A stretch of DNA of 64,000 nucleotides from an uncultured Synechococcus sp. (lineage in GTDB: Bacteria; Cyanobacteriota; Cyanobacteriia; PCC-6307; Cyanobiaceae): the NCBI GenBank assembly GCA_949373155.1, contig CASICK010000001.1, positions 216,922 through 280,921 on the forward strand, given 5' to 3'. Below the pieces are notes generated by a model. The model saw only the letters and a program-made list of their open reading frames with translations, was not told the DNA's origin and searched no databases. Shown here in pieces: positions 10,358 to 18,891 of this stretch; position 1 is the stretch's first letter, and each line of letters opens with the position of its first letter. The position numbers were made by a program, and so were the translations under genes.

Positions 10358-10597
10358 TTATGGCATGTCGGAGAGCGTCCACCAGCCTGCCGCTGGTCCA
10401 ATAAAACGCACCACGATCCAAAGAGCCACGAGCCCCCCGATCCCAAACCAAGCCCCCTTTGTTGTGAGGGCAACGAATTGCTGGGATTGGCTTCGGGTTA
10501 ACGGAAGCCAGGCAACGATTCGCTCGCTGTCCTTGGGGTCTGTTTTGCGTTGCTTAGGAGGTAGTCCCAGGCTGGTGCGACGTCGAGCTTCTCCCAT
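10358..10597 (-). CDS. DUF2839 small membrane protein
   Basis: A 79-aa protein conserved in cyanobacteria, function unknown. It begins MGEARRRTSLGLPPKQ, has the conserved RIVAWLPLTRSQ segment and ends with one hydrophobic helix (GAWFGIGGLVALWIVVRFIG) and a short tail. The basic N-terminus should face the cytoplasm. It lies immediately upstream of the DUF1815 remnant on the same strand. Confidence 0.85.
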   Translation of the reverse strand: MGEARRRTSLGLPPKQRKTDPKDSERIVAWLPLTRSQSQQFVALTTKGAWFGIGGLVALWIVVRFIGPAAGWWTLSDMP

Positions 10598-10638
10598 CGA
10601 GGCAGGTTAATTAGCAGATCTCAAGACTAGGGACTGCG

Positions 10639-12093
10639 TCAGTCAGGTAACAGCCGCTGCAGAGGAGACCAGGGCTCGAGGGCGCGGAGGACCTGTTTGC
10701 CCCAGCTACGTGCGCGAACCCTTCCATCCAAGATGGCAAGCCGTCCGCCGCTCTGTCTGAGGGGGGCAATCGCTGGAACCAGCTTTGCTAAAGCCTCCGG
10801 CAGAAGCAGGTCGCGAAACCAATCCTGGCCCAGTTGTTTCAACGATTCCACCCGGGCGGCTGTGAGCGGATCTTCCAGGCTGGATACAGGAAGTAGGGCA
10901 ACGATGAGCTGATCCAGGGCTGGTAGCTGGTTCTGATGGTCCATCCACCAAGACCAACCGCAGCAGATCACTCCGTTGACGTCCGGTGCTGTGTCTTGAT
11001 GAATCACTCTGCTGCCAAATTCTCCCGCGAGTTCGGTGGTGAGTTTTTGCCTCAGCCCTGGATCGTCCAGCAGAACAACGGTCAGCCCACGACGTCCAAG
11101 AATCAAGCGCCTGCATTGATCAAGAAGGTGCTCCGCGTAGATCGCCGTATTCGGCAACGGTTGTCGTCTGGGTGCGAACAAACGCAGCGGTTCTGTGCGC
11201 ATTCGATCGTGGAGCTGGATGTCCACCACGGCCCCTGACTCCGTTGACCTCTCACCGGTACGCCTATTCCGCTCCAGAGAAACGCCATCCGTTTGGAGAA
11301 GAATTGAGGGGTGTTGTTCCAGCAGGCAATGAAGGGTTTGGAGCGGCTCTAGGGGTTGGAGAGTCCAGGTCCATTGCAGCAAGTGTTGATCGAGGTGTGC
11401 CCAGCTGGCCCATTGCGAACTTTGGAGGGTTAACAACTCAGTCCAGGGCTCTGGCGCAGCCCCAAGCAGACCGATTAAGTCGCGCAGGCTTACCAACGCG
11501 CTGCTTGGCATGGGGAGGTCGCAAGTGGATCGGCTGGAGGCGGCGAACAATTGGCGGCTGAGCCGTTCGTGGAGGTCGAGGAGCGCAGGACCTGCTGTTG
11601 GGTAGGCCTGTCGCAACCGGTCCCAATCCTGGTTTTCGATGGTGAGTTCCATCGCTTCGCGCAGATGGTGCGCCAAAGATTCCGCTTCAGGAATGATCAA
11701 CTGATGCGAACGTTTGAAGCCGTGGCGGCGGTGAACGTTGACCAGTTCGGCGGGAGAGAGCAGCCAGAGTTGCGAGCCTGGAGGAGCCGTGCTGCCGCTC
11801 CAACAAGCAAGCCTTAATCCTCCCTGGCGAAGGCGAGGCAGTTCGACGTGAAGGAAGCGTTGCCGTTGGCGTTCATCAAGCACCAGCACGCAGTCTTGGG
11901 ATTGCAGGCAAAGAGGAACAAGCAACCCCAGCCACCAGCGATCCCGCTCTCCAGCAGACAAGCGGATGTGGGTGCGATCTTGCCTGCGCAAGCTGCGACC
12001 GATCAGACGGCTAAGCGTCAGATGGTGCTCCCAGGGCATCTCCTCCAGATGGAGAAGCTGCTTGAGCTGCTGATGGGCTTGGACTTCCAGCAT
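10639..12093 (-). CDS. Helicase-like protein related to DinG/XPD with degenerate ATPase motifs
   Basis: A protein of about 484 aa. Its C-terminus (LIVALLPVSSLEDPLTAARVESL..., then LLLPEALAKLVPAIAPLRQSGGRLAILDGR) resembles the C-terminal half of DinG/XPD helicases, where the last motif VI lies. However, the expected Walker A site reads LSAGERDRWW (about 47-55) with no GKT, and the DEAH-box position reads IIPEAES (about 134-140). Catalysis is therefore doubtful. It may be a structural or regulatory relic conserved in marine picocyanobacteria. The start ATG is at 12093; divergent to tyrA. Confidence 0.6.
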   Translation of the reverse strand: MLEVQAHQQLKQLLHLEEMPWEHHLTLSRLIGRSLRRQDRTHIRLSAGERDRWWLGLLVPLCLQSQDCVLVLDERQRQRFLHVELPRLRQGGLRLACWSGSTAPPGSQLWLLSPAELVNVHRRHGFKRSHQLIIPEAESLAHHLREAMELTIENQDWDRLRQAYPTAGPALLDLHERLSRQLFAASSRSTCDLPMPSSALVSLRDLIGLLGAAPEPWTELLTLQSSQWASWAHLDQHLLQWTWTLQPLEPLQTLHCLLEQHPSILLQTDGVSLERNRRTGERSTESGAVVDIQLHDRMRTEPLRLFAPRRQPLPNTAIYAEHLLDQCRRLILGRRGLTVVLLDDPGLRQKLTTELAGEFGSRVIHQDTAPDVNGVICCGWSWWMDHQNQLPALDQLIVALLPVSSLEDPLTAARVESLKQLGQDWFRDLLLPEALAKLVPAIAPLRQSGGRLAILDGRVRARSWGKQVLRALEPWSPLQRLLPD

Positions 12094-12159
12094 CAAAGGA
12101 GCCTAAGCAGTGCTCTGAACTGGTTTGATTCAGGTGGATCGATCAATCAACATGGGCAA

Positions 12160-13056
12160 ATGAGCGAAATCGATCCGATGGATCAGGGGCAAGGGGCGCA
12201 GCCATGGTCGATCCATCGTGTTGGCGTGGTGGGGATGGGGTTGATCGGTGGTTCGATCGCCCTTGACCTCACCCAGCAAGGGGTTGAGGTGCACGGCCTG
12301 GTTCACCGTGAAGTCACAGCGGAACGGGCCCGCAGCAGAGGGCTTGCTCCATTGGTCAGCACCGATCCCAGCTGTCTTAAGGATTGCGACCTGGTGATCC
12401 TTGCCCTCCCTTTGGAGTCGTTGCTGACACCAGAAGAGAGCCTGCTAGACGCCCTTCCAGAGCAGGCGGTGGTCACTGATGTCGGCTCGGTGAAGGCAGA
12501 GATCCTGGCGGTTTGGCGCCATCTGCATCCACGCTTTGTGGGGAGTCATCCCATGGCAGGAACGGCTCAAGCCGGGGTTGATGCCGGTCTGCCGGGACTT
12601 TTTTGTGGCCGTCCCTGGGTGTCCACACCTGAGTCCTCTACGGATCCTTCAGCACTTGAGGTGATCCACCAGCTGGCCGTACGTCTCGGGAGCCATTGGC
12701 TTACAGCTGATGCTGCGCGTCATGACCAGGCCGTGGCGCTGATCTCCCATCTACCTGTCATCGTCAGTGCCGCTCTGTTGCGAGCGATAGGAGAAGAGCG
12801 TGATCCTGCTGTGCTCAACCTGGCGAGGACCTTGGCATCAAGTGGCTTTGCCGATACCAGCCGCGTGGGGGGTGGCAACCCGGCTCTCGGGACTGCAATG
12901 GCCTCACACAACACCCAAGCAGTGCTTCGCTCGTTAGCGGCTTATCGCTGGAGTTTGGAGCAGCTCGAGGAAGCGATTCTTGAGGGGCATTGGGCTCAGC
13001 TCGAGAAAGAGCTTGAAAAAACGCAATCGCTAAGACCTCAGTTTCTTTCGGAATAG
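12160..13056 (+). CDS. tyrA: Arogenate/prephenate dehydrogenase (TyrA)
   Basis: TyrA oxidatively decarboxylates arogenate or prephenate in tyrosine synthesis. I place the start at 12160 (MSEIDPMDQG, 298 aa), with 12178 as an alternative; the open frame extends further upstream but through the divergent gene. The N-terminal Rossmann motif VGVVGMGLIGGSIA, then VVTDVGSVKAEI, GSHPMAGT and HDQAVALISHLP match the family. Cyanobacterial enzymes usually use arogenate and NADP; that is family knowledge only. Confidence 0.93.
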   Translation: MSEIDPMDQGQGAQPWSIHRVGVVGMGLIGGSIALDLTQQGVEVHGLVHREVTAERARSRGLAPLVSTDPSCLKDCDLVILALPLESLLTPEESLLDALPEQAVVTDVGSVKAEILAVWRHLHPRFVGSHPMAGTAQAGVDAGLPGLFCGRPWVSTPESSTDPSALEVIHQLAVRLGSHWLTADAARHDQAVALISHLPVIVSAALLRAIGEERDPAVLNLARTLASSGFADTSRVGGGNPALGTAMASHNTQAVLRSLAAYRWSLEQLEEAILEGHWAQLEKELEKTQSLRPQFLSE

Positions 13057-13066
13057 CTGAGGTCTT
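13032..13066. terminator. Shared hairpin between convergent tyrA and the crtD-like gene
   Basis: AAGACCTCAG (13032-13041) pairs perfectly with CTGAGGTCTT (13057-13066) across a 15-base loop holding the tyrA stop. It lies exactly between the two convergent genes and could end transcription from both sides. There is no long T-run, so termination strength is uncertain. Confidence 0.5.
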
Positions 13067-14595
13067 CAACTGTTCAGCTGGAGGGTTTGGCCGCGTTGAG
13101 CCAGCAACTGCCTGCAGGCCATCAGGGCAGACAGGGTGACCCCTGCCGTTCCCTCACCTGGATGAATGGAATCGCCACAGAGCCAGAGCCCAGGCATTGG
13201 AGTGCGGCTCGCCAGGCCAAAGGGTCCGAAGCGACTGGGGGATTGCCCCAAACCGCCGACGATGCCGTTTGGCCGGCCAGTCCAGCGGGAAAAGCCCCGC
13301 GGTGTCGCCAGCTCCTGATGACGCCAGGTGTGATCCGACAAGCCCAAGGCGGCTTCCACCTCGGTACGGATTTTTGCCTGACAGGCCATCTTTTTGCTTT
13401 GGTAGTTGGGCTCTGAGCCGGAGAACCAACCCTTAGGGGAGGTAAACACGCTGGCAATCACGGTGGCTTGCCCTTTCGGCGCCCTGCCATCTCCCTCACG
13501 GCTGATGGAGATAAACACTGAGCCAGGATCGCTTGCATCCCTTTGCCAATGGCCTGGACAGTTGTCCGGAAGATCGGCCCTGTTGATGGCGCCATAAAAC
13601 ACCAGTGCCCCACTGGGAGCCTCGAGCTCAGTGAGGTGTTGGCGATAGGGCGATGGCATGGGGGTCTGGTCAGCGTTGCATTCAGGAGCGATCAATTCAG
13701 GCAGGCACTGAGGAGGGAGCGTGCTGATCACATCGCCAGCGCGAAAGATCTGCTCCTTTCGGCCTGGTCCTTCTACGCGTAGTTGCCAGCCTGAACCATC
13801 TGAGTTTTGTTGAAGTTGCTGCACGCGGTGACGCAGAAGCATGGTTCCTCCATCGCGCTTCAACCCAGATGCCAGCGATTCACTCAGCACCTGCATCGAT
13901 CCGTGGAGGTGCCACAGGCCAAGAGGGGCTTGGCACATTTGCAACACAGTCGCTCCGTAAAGCGCTGCGGTCTGATCGGCAGGTTGTTGGGAGTAAAGCC
14001 TGAGCTGTAGATCGAGAAAGCGACGCAGGCGTTGATCACTGCCGCAGCCGGATAACGTTAAAAGGTCTTTGACTGTGCAGAGACTCAGAGGAGCGCTGAG
14101 CAAATTTCCGGGATGGATCGCAGCAAGCGTTTGCTTTAAATCCCAGCCATTGCGAATCGGTAGAACAGGGTCGGAACCAGCAAATTGCCAATTGCTTTGG
14201 TGAAGAAAGCTGCAGAGTTGCCAGAACCTTTCGCTACCTGGAAATTGTTGTTGTCTTTCTTGCTGCCAGCGCAGGGGATCGTGCCAAAGGCGCACGGGGG
14301 TGGACCCATCGGCTAGGTCGACCACGCAGCCTGGATCAAGCAGTTCGGCTCCTGGGAGAGGAAGATTCAGATGCTGAAAGATGCGGGCGTGGCTGCCACC
14401 AGGTTCGAAGCCTGCCACTTGGGTGGCACCCACATCAAAGGTGTACTCCCCTCTCCGGAAAGTCCCTGCACAGCCCCCCGGTTGATAATGCGCTTCTAAA
14501 AGGGTGACTGAAACACCGTCGCGTGCCAGCAGAGCCGCTGCAGTGAGTCCAGCGATGCCACCGCCGACCACGATCACGTCGTCGCGTTTTTGCAT
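13066..14595 (-). CDS. crtD: FAD-dependent carotenoid desaturase/isomerase family protein, CrtD-like
   Basis: A 509-aa phytoene-desaturase-superfamily flavoprotein. The dinucleotide-binding motif VIVVGGGIAGLTAAALLA is at the N-terminus, followed by LEAHYQPGGCAGTFRRG and YTFDVGAT. The C-terminal FAD signature is LWLCGDSIHPGEGTAGVTLS. The best family guess is the C-3',4' desaturase CrtD. CrtH/CrtISO-type isomerases share the same architecture, so the reaction is inferred. It is convergent with tyrA. Confidence 0.7.
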   Translation of the reverse strand: MQKRDDVIVVGGGIAGLTAAALLARDGVSVTLLEAHYQPGGCAGTFRRGEYTFDVGATQVAGFEPGGSHARIFQHLNLPLPGAELLDPGCVVDLADGSTPVRLWHDPLRWQQERQQQFPGSERFWQLCSFLHQSNWQFAGSDPVLPIRNGWDLKQTLAAIHPGNLLSAPLSLCTVKDLLTLSGCGSDQRLRRFLDLQLRLYSQQPADQTAALYGATVLQMCQAPLGLWHLHGSMQVLSESLASGLKRDGGTMLLRHRVQQLQQNSDGSGWQLRVEGPGRKEQIFRAGDVISTLPPQCLPELIAPECNADQTPMPSPYRQHLTELEAPSGALVFYGAINRADLPDNCPGHWQRDASDPGSVFISISREGDGRAPKGQATVIASVFTSPKGWFSGSEPNYQSKKMACQAKIRTEVEAALGLSDHTWRHQELATPRGFSRWTGRPNGIVGGLGQSPSRFGPFGLASRTPMPGLWLCGDSIHPGEGTAGVTLSALMACRQLLAQRGQTLQLNS

Positions 14596-14631
14596 CAGGT
14601 CATGCTGACAGCTGAGTTAGGGGGATCGTGA

Positions 14632-15504
14632 ATGCGAACGCAACTGATGGAGGCGTTGCAAAACGATTGTGCTGAGCTGCAGGGCTGTCAGTGCACGACC
14701 CTGGAGCCTGTTGGCAGTGCCTCTACTTGGCGTGCTGAGCTATCGGATGGGAGATCACTATTCCTCAAGCTGGCATCACCAGCCATGCTCAAGGTGGAAT
14801 CGCGGGGGCTCCGCGCCCTGAGGCTTTGGGCTGACCCTGCGCTTTTGTTCATCCCTGACCCGCTTGCGATGGTCCAGGTGGGGGAGCTTGCCGCTTTGAT
14901 TTTGCCCTGGCTCGATTTTGGGCAAGGGGATCAATACGACCTTGGTCAAGGCTTGGCCCGCCTTCATCGAACGTCTTCTGACGCTGGGATGGATCGATTT
15001 GGTTGGGATGAAGAAGGATTTATTGGCCTAGGGCCGCAACCAGCTGGATGGATGACGTCTTGGGGTGACGCGTTTGTGACGTTGCGGCTCACCCCTCAGC
15101 TTCAGCTGGCATCCACATGGGGCTTGACTCTGGATCAACTCGAACCTTTGCTGGAAGCAACAAGGGTTTGGTTGGATCAACATCAGCCCAGGTCTTGTCT
15201 CGTGCATGGCGACCTTTGGGGCGGAAACGCTTCAGTGCTCTCCGATGGCCGGGGAGCATTGATTGATCCAGCCTGTTGGTGGGCTGATCGGGAGGTGGAT
15301 CTGGCGATGACTCGCTTGTTTGGAGGATTCAGTGCCCGTTTTTACGATGGCTATCAACAGGAATGGCCCTTAGATGCCAACTATCAAGATCGAATTGATG
15401 TTTACAACCTCTATCACTTGCTGAATCACGCCAACCTTTTTGGTGGTAGCTATAAAAAACAATGCCTCACAGCGATCAGTGCCATGAGGTCAATGTTGTT
15501 GTGA
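14632..15504 (+). CDS. Fructosamine kinase family protein
   Basis: A 290-aa protein of the fructosamine-3-kinase/aminoglycoside phosphotransferase fold. It shows the ATP-lobe lysine in SLFLKLA, the catalytic loop CLVHGDLWGGN and the metal-binding Asp in ALIDPACWW, followed by DREVDLAMTRLFGG. Family members phosphorylate ketosamines on glycated proteins to allow deglycation. The gene is divergent from the crtD-like gene with 36 bases between them. Confidence 0.87.
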   Translation: MRTQLMEALQNDCAELQGCQCTTLEPVGSASTWRAELSDGRSLFLKLASPAMLKVESRGLRALRLWADPALLFIPDPLAMVQVGELAALILPWLDFGQGDQYDLGQGLARLHRTSSDAGMDRFGWDEEGFIGLGPQPAGWMTSWGDAFVTLRLTPQLQLASTWGLTLDQLEPLLEATRVWLDQHQPRSCLVHGDLWGGNASVLSDGRGALIDPACWWADREVDLAMTRLFGGFSARFYDGYQQEWPLDANYQDRIDVYNLYHLLNHANLFGGSYKKQCLTAISAMRSMLL

Positions 15505-15528
15505 CTAAGTGAGGAAATTGAACCTGCC

Positions 15529-15918
15529 TCAGCCGAGGTATTCACTGCGGATGGTTTGAACGCGATTCACCAAAGCGGTGCGCTTTTCACTAGTAGTGAG
15601 ATTTTTCCAGCTCCATTGGCCAACCACCACTACGCCAAGAAGCTCTAGGAGCCCTGGTACAACAGGAAGAAGATTGATGGTATCGAGAATGCCCTTAATC
15701 AGTATTTGAGCAACAATGACAGCTGCAAAAATTCCAACAACTTTGCCGATACGACCGGCTTGACTCCAATCCACCTTGTCTAGGGTTTCATTGACTTTTC
15801 CGAGAATCTCGCTGTAGCGCTCAGAAAAGTTGGCGGTCTCATCAGCGCTGGTTGATGTTTCGCTGGTGTTGGCGGTCCAAGTTGACTCACTCGCCGGCGT
15901 GGTGGACTCCTCGCTCAT
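15529..15918 (-). CDS. CAAD-domain (CURT1-like) thylakoid membrane protein
   Basis: A 129-aa protein starting at the ATG at 15918 (MSEESTTPASES). A Ser/Thr-rich disordered N-terminus is followed by an amphipathic stretch (ERYSEILGKVNETLDKVDW), two hydrophobic helices (VVGIFAAVIVAQILIKGIL and VVPGLLELLGVVVVGQW) and a short amphipathic tail. This matches the CAAD domain, found appended to some cyanobacterial aminoacyl-tRNA synthetases and in CURT1, which curves thylakoid membranes. Thylakoid location is inferred. Confidence 0.82.
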   Translation of the reverse strand: MSEESTTPASESTWTANTSETSTSADETANFSERYSEILGKVNETLDKVDWSQAGRIGKVVGIFAAVIVAQILIKGILDTINLLPVVPGLLELLGVVVVGQWSWKNLTTSEKRTALVNRVQTIRSEYLG

Positions 15919-15941
15919 GTAACTAATGCCTAAGGCAGATT

Positions 15942-16472
15942 TTGGCTGAGAGTATCGGTCTTTCTTCACAAGCGCCATCCCAGTTGATCATTAGTGCTGA
16001 ATGTCTGATGGTTCTCCGTCACGATCTTCTGGCGCCAGCACCTGCGGAAGGCTGTGCTTTGTTGCTTGGACATGGGAATGGGGCTGCTGATTCGGCTTCA
16101 GATGATTGGCGGGTGCAGTTGATCTGGCCTTGCCGCAACATGGTGGGTCAGCGAGAAAATGATCGTTTTGAGCTCGACCCTCGTGAGCAGATTGCGGCCC
16201 AACGCTGGGCGCGCTCGCACTCATTAATTGTGCTTGGGAGTGCCCATTCCCATCCCAGAGCTTCGGTTGTGCCCAGTCGAAGAGATCGACTTTGGGCTGT
16301 GAGCTCTGGGCTGATGCTGATCATTGGAAATAACGAAGCCATAGCTGCTTGGTGGCTGGAAGTTGAGGCTCCCCGTTGCTCTCTCGCCAACGTTTATCCA
16401 CTGCCAATTCGGGTCATGGGGGAGACTCCCTTGAAGTCCTTCCCAGGAGATCCTGGGATTCGCCATGACTGA
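15942..16472 (+). CDS. JAMM/MPN-domain metalloprotease-like protein
   Basis: A protein of up to 176 aa with a JAB/MPN fold. The zinc motif is clear: GSAHSHPRASVVPSRRD (HxHP, then Ser and Asp). An upstream Glu (PAEGCALLLGH) fits the catalytic acid. The start is a TTG at 15942, or the ATG at 16008 for a shorter form. It overlaps the moeB-type gene by 8 bases, so both are likely coupled. Bacterial JAMM proteins beside E1-like enzymes often process ubiquitin-like sulphur carriers; that role here is inference. Confidence 0.83.
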   Translation: MAESIGLSSQAPSQLIISAECLMVLRHDLLAPAPAEGCALLLGHGNGAADSASDDWRVQLIWPCRNMVGQRENDRFELDPREQIAAQRWARSHSLIVLGSAHSHPRASVVPSRRDRLWAVSSGLMLIIGNNEAIAAWWLEVEAPRCSLANVYPLPIRVMGETPLKSFPGDPGIRHD

Positions 16473-17628
16473 AGCGGGGGATGCTCCTCAGCTAAGTGGA
16501 GCGGAGAAGTCCAGATATGCGCGCCATATCACCCTCCCGGAGGTGGGCGTTGAAGGCCAGAAACGTTTAAAAGCTGCCTCTGTGTTGTGTATTGGTGCTG
16601 GTGGACTGGGTTCTTCACTTCTGCTCTATTTGGCGGCTGCAGGGGTTGGTCGCATCGGTGTTGTGGATGATGACCTTGTTGAGCCCTCAAACCTGCAACG
16701 TCAGGTGATCCATGGCACTGGAACGGTGGGGCAGGCCAAAACCTCATCAGCGCGCGCTCGAATTGAAGACCTCAATCCCTTCTGTCGGGTTGAAGACCAT
16801 TGCTTTCGCTTGTCGGCGAGCAATGCGCTTGAGCTGTTTGCTGCGTACGACGTGGTGGTTGACGGAACAGATAATTTCGCCAGCCGTTATTTGATTAATG
16901 ACGCCTGCGTCTTGACCAAGCGACCGTTTGTTTACGGCTCAGTCCAGCGCTTTGAAGGTCAAGTCAGTGTGTTCAATCTCGGGAGTCAGTCACCTGATTA
17001 TCGAGACCTGGTGCCGGAGCCGCCGCCGCAAGGGCTTGTGCCCTCCTGCGCTGATGGCGGAGTGATGGGCGTGATGCCTGGCTTGGTTGGCCTGATTCAG
17101 GCCGCTGAAGTCATCAAGCTGATCACAGGAATTGGGATTCCTCTTGATGGTCGGTTGCTGTTAGTGGATGGCTTGTCGATGCGTTTTCGAGAACTCACAT
17201 TGAAACGAAGGCCAAGTCGCCCCCCCATCGAAAAGCTGATTGACTACCAAGCGTTCTGTACGGCCGGGGGCTCGACCTCCGGGGGGAAGTTAAAGGCGAT
17301 GAAAAGTATTTCTGTGGTGGAGCTCAAAGCCATGCTGGATCAGGGAGATGATTTGGCTTTGATCGATGTGCGTAATCCTGCAGAAGTTGAGGTCGCTGTG
17401 ATCGCTGGTTCCGAATTGATCCCCTTGCCCACTTTTGAGAGTGAAGAGGTGATTGAGCGCATCAAGGTCATCGCAGCGAGCCGAACGGTTTATGTGCACT
17501 GCAAACTTGGAGGGCGTTCGGCCAAGGCGGTGGAGGTTCTGGCCAGCCACGGCATCGATGCGGTCAACGTGCAGGGTGGGATTGATGCCTGGTCAGAAGA
17601 GATTGACCCCTCCGTTGCGCGCTATTAA
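16465..17628 (+). CDS. moeB: MoeB/ThiF-type E1-like adenylyltransferase fused to a rhodanese domain
   Basis: A 387-aa two-domain protein. Residues 1-260 form the E1-like adenylyltransferase: nucleotide motif GAGGLGSSLLLYLAAAGVG, then DDDLVEPSNLQRQVIH and the catalytic-Cys region VPSCADGGVMGV. Residues 285-387 form a rhodanese domain with active-site loop CKLGGRSA. Such proteins activate the C-terminal Gly-Gly of MoaD/ThiS-like carriers and load sulphur. The carrier itself is not in this window. It overlaps the JAMM gene by 8 bases. Confidence 0.9.
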   Translation: MTEAGDAPQLSGAEKSRYARHITLPEVGVEGQKRLKAASVLCIGAGGLGSSLLLYLAAAGVGRIGVVDDDLVEPSNLQRQVIHGTGTVGQAKTSSARARIEDLNPFCRVEDHCFRLSASNALELFAAYDVVVDGTDNFASRYLINDACVLTKRPFVYGSVQRFEGQVSVFNLGSQSPDYRDLVPEPPPQGLVPSCADGGVMGVMPGLVGLIQAAEVIKLITGIGIPLDGRLLLVDGLSMRFRELTLKRRPSRPPIEKLIDYQAFCTAGGSTSGGKLKAMKSISVVELKAMLDQGDDLALIDVRNPAEVEVAVIAGSELIPLPTFESEEVIERIKVIAASRTVYVHCKLGGRSAKAVEVLASHGIDAVNVQGGIDAWSEEIDPSVARY

Positions 17629-17637
17629 GCCGGAGGA

Positions 17638-18831
17638 TTAGTAATCCACACCGCGCTTGAGATCCACTCCTTGCTCGGCGTAGTGCTTGTGGCACACCAT
17701 CTCTGAGTGGACGCTCGCTAAGTCGAAATAAGCAGGCTGGTGTTTGCAGCGGCCGGTAATGATCACCTCGGTCTCGGTTGGCTTACGGAGTAAGGCCTGA
17801 ACGATGGGCTCCACCGGAAGAAGTTCGAGATCCACAGTGGGATTCAACTCATCGAGGATGACGGTTTTGTAGAGCCCACTCGCGATCGCAGCCCGTGCAA
17901 TTTCCCAGGCTCGCTCCGCTTCCACGTAGTCGATCGGTTGTTGCTGTCCACGCCAAACGATGGCATCACGCCCTGAGCGAAGGTGGTCGACCAAGTGGGG
18001 ATAACTTTCACGCAAGGCGGCGATCGCTGCGTCTTCGGTATACCCACTGCCTCCCTTGAGCCATTGGAGGATCAGAACGCGATGGCTTTTGTCTTGGCTA
18101 ATGCCTCTGCCGATCGCTTGAAGAGCTTTGCCCAGGGCACTGGTGGATTTTCCCTTCCCTTCACCGGTGTAAATCTCGATGCCGCCTGCTGTGACAAGCG
18201 TCAACGCGGCATTGTTATTCACCTCGGGGCGTCGATGAGCGCGCATCTCAGAGTGCAAATCTGCGATTTTCACTAACGGACGCGGAGCTCCACGCCCGGT
18301 AACGATGATTTCCATGCCTTCCGGTCGGCTCTTCAGCGACCGGATCACATCTTCTGTTTCCAGTAAACCGAGATCCAACACTGGATTGAGTTCATCGAGA
18401 ACAACAACGGAGTACAAAGCGCTTGCAATGGCGCCTTTGGCGATATCCCAGCCCCGTTGGGCTTCCTGTCGGTCGAAGCGTGTGACCTCGTCCACACTGA
18501 AATAGTCTCCCCGGCCTGTTCGAACCTGATCAATCAAGTGGGGGAAACCCTGTTGCAGAGCTTCGATGGCTGCGTCTTCGTCGTAAGCCCGCCCTGGTCC
18601 TTTTAAGAATCGAAGTAGCAGAACCCTGGTTCGCCTTTGCTCGCAGATCCCAAGCCCAATGGTGCGCAGCACAACACCCAAGGCGGCTTGGCTTTTGCCC
18701 TTGCCCTCGCCGTCATACACGTGAAGTTGGCCAAGGCTTCGCTCGCGGCTATCAGCAGCTGTGACGATTCCGACGCCGCGGTTGCTGCGAGGACGGTTGG
18801 CTTGAGACGTACCGGATGAGACTGCATCCAT
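17638..18831 (-). CDS. Tandem two-domain CobO/BtuR-like P-loop protein
   Basis: A 397-aa protein made of two copies of the cob(I)alamin adenosyltransferase CobA/CobO fold. Each half has its own P-loop (GEGKGKSQAA near residue 42 and GEGKGKSTSA near 226), an RVLLLRFLKG/RVLILQWLKG strand and a VVLDELNPVLDLGLL/VILDELNPTVDLELL Walker B block. Normal CobO is one domain of about 200 aa. This double form occurs in cyanobacteria. Whether both halves adenosylate cobalamin or one is regulatory is unknown. It is convergent with moeB. Confidence 0.83.
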   Translation of the reverse strand: MDAVSSGTSQANRPRSNRGVGIVTAADSRERSLGQLHVYDGEGKGKSQAALGVVLRTIGLGICEQRRTRVLLLRFLKGPGRAYDEDAAIEALQQGFPHLIDQVRTGRGDYFSVDEVTRFDRQEAQRGWDIAKGAIASALYSVVVLDELNPVLDLGLLETEDVIRSLKSRPEGMEIIVTGRGAPRPLVKIADLHSEMRAHRRPEVNNNAALTLVTAGGIEIYTGEGKGKSTSALGKALQAIGRGISQDKSHRVLILQWLKGGSGYTEDAAIAALRESYPHLVDHLRSGRDAIVWRGQQQPIDYVEAERAWEIARAAIASGLYKTVILDELNPTVDLELLPVEPIVQALLRKPTETEVIITGRCKHQPAYFDLASVHSEMVCHKHYAEQGVDLKRGVDY

Positions 18832-18891
18832 TGGCGGGGAAAGGATGAGTCTTCTTACGCTGGGAGCATACAGAGATTTGAAGGGAAGGCA

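Noticed and set aside
11848..12159. Upstream extension of tyrA
   Set aside because: It lies antisense within the helicase-like gene, and the TyrA fold starts at the GxGLIGGS motif after 12160.
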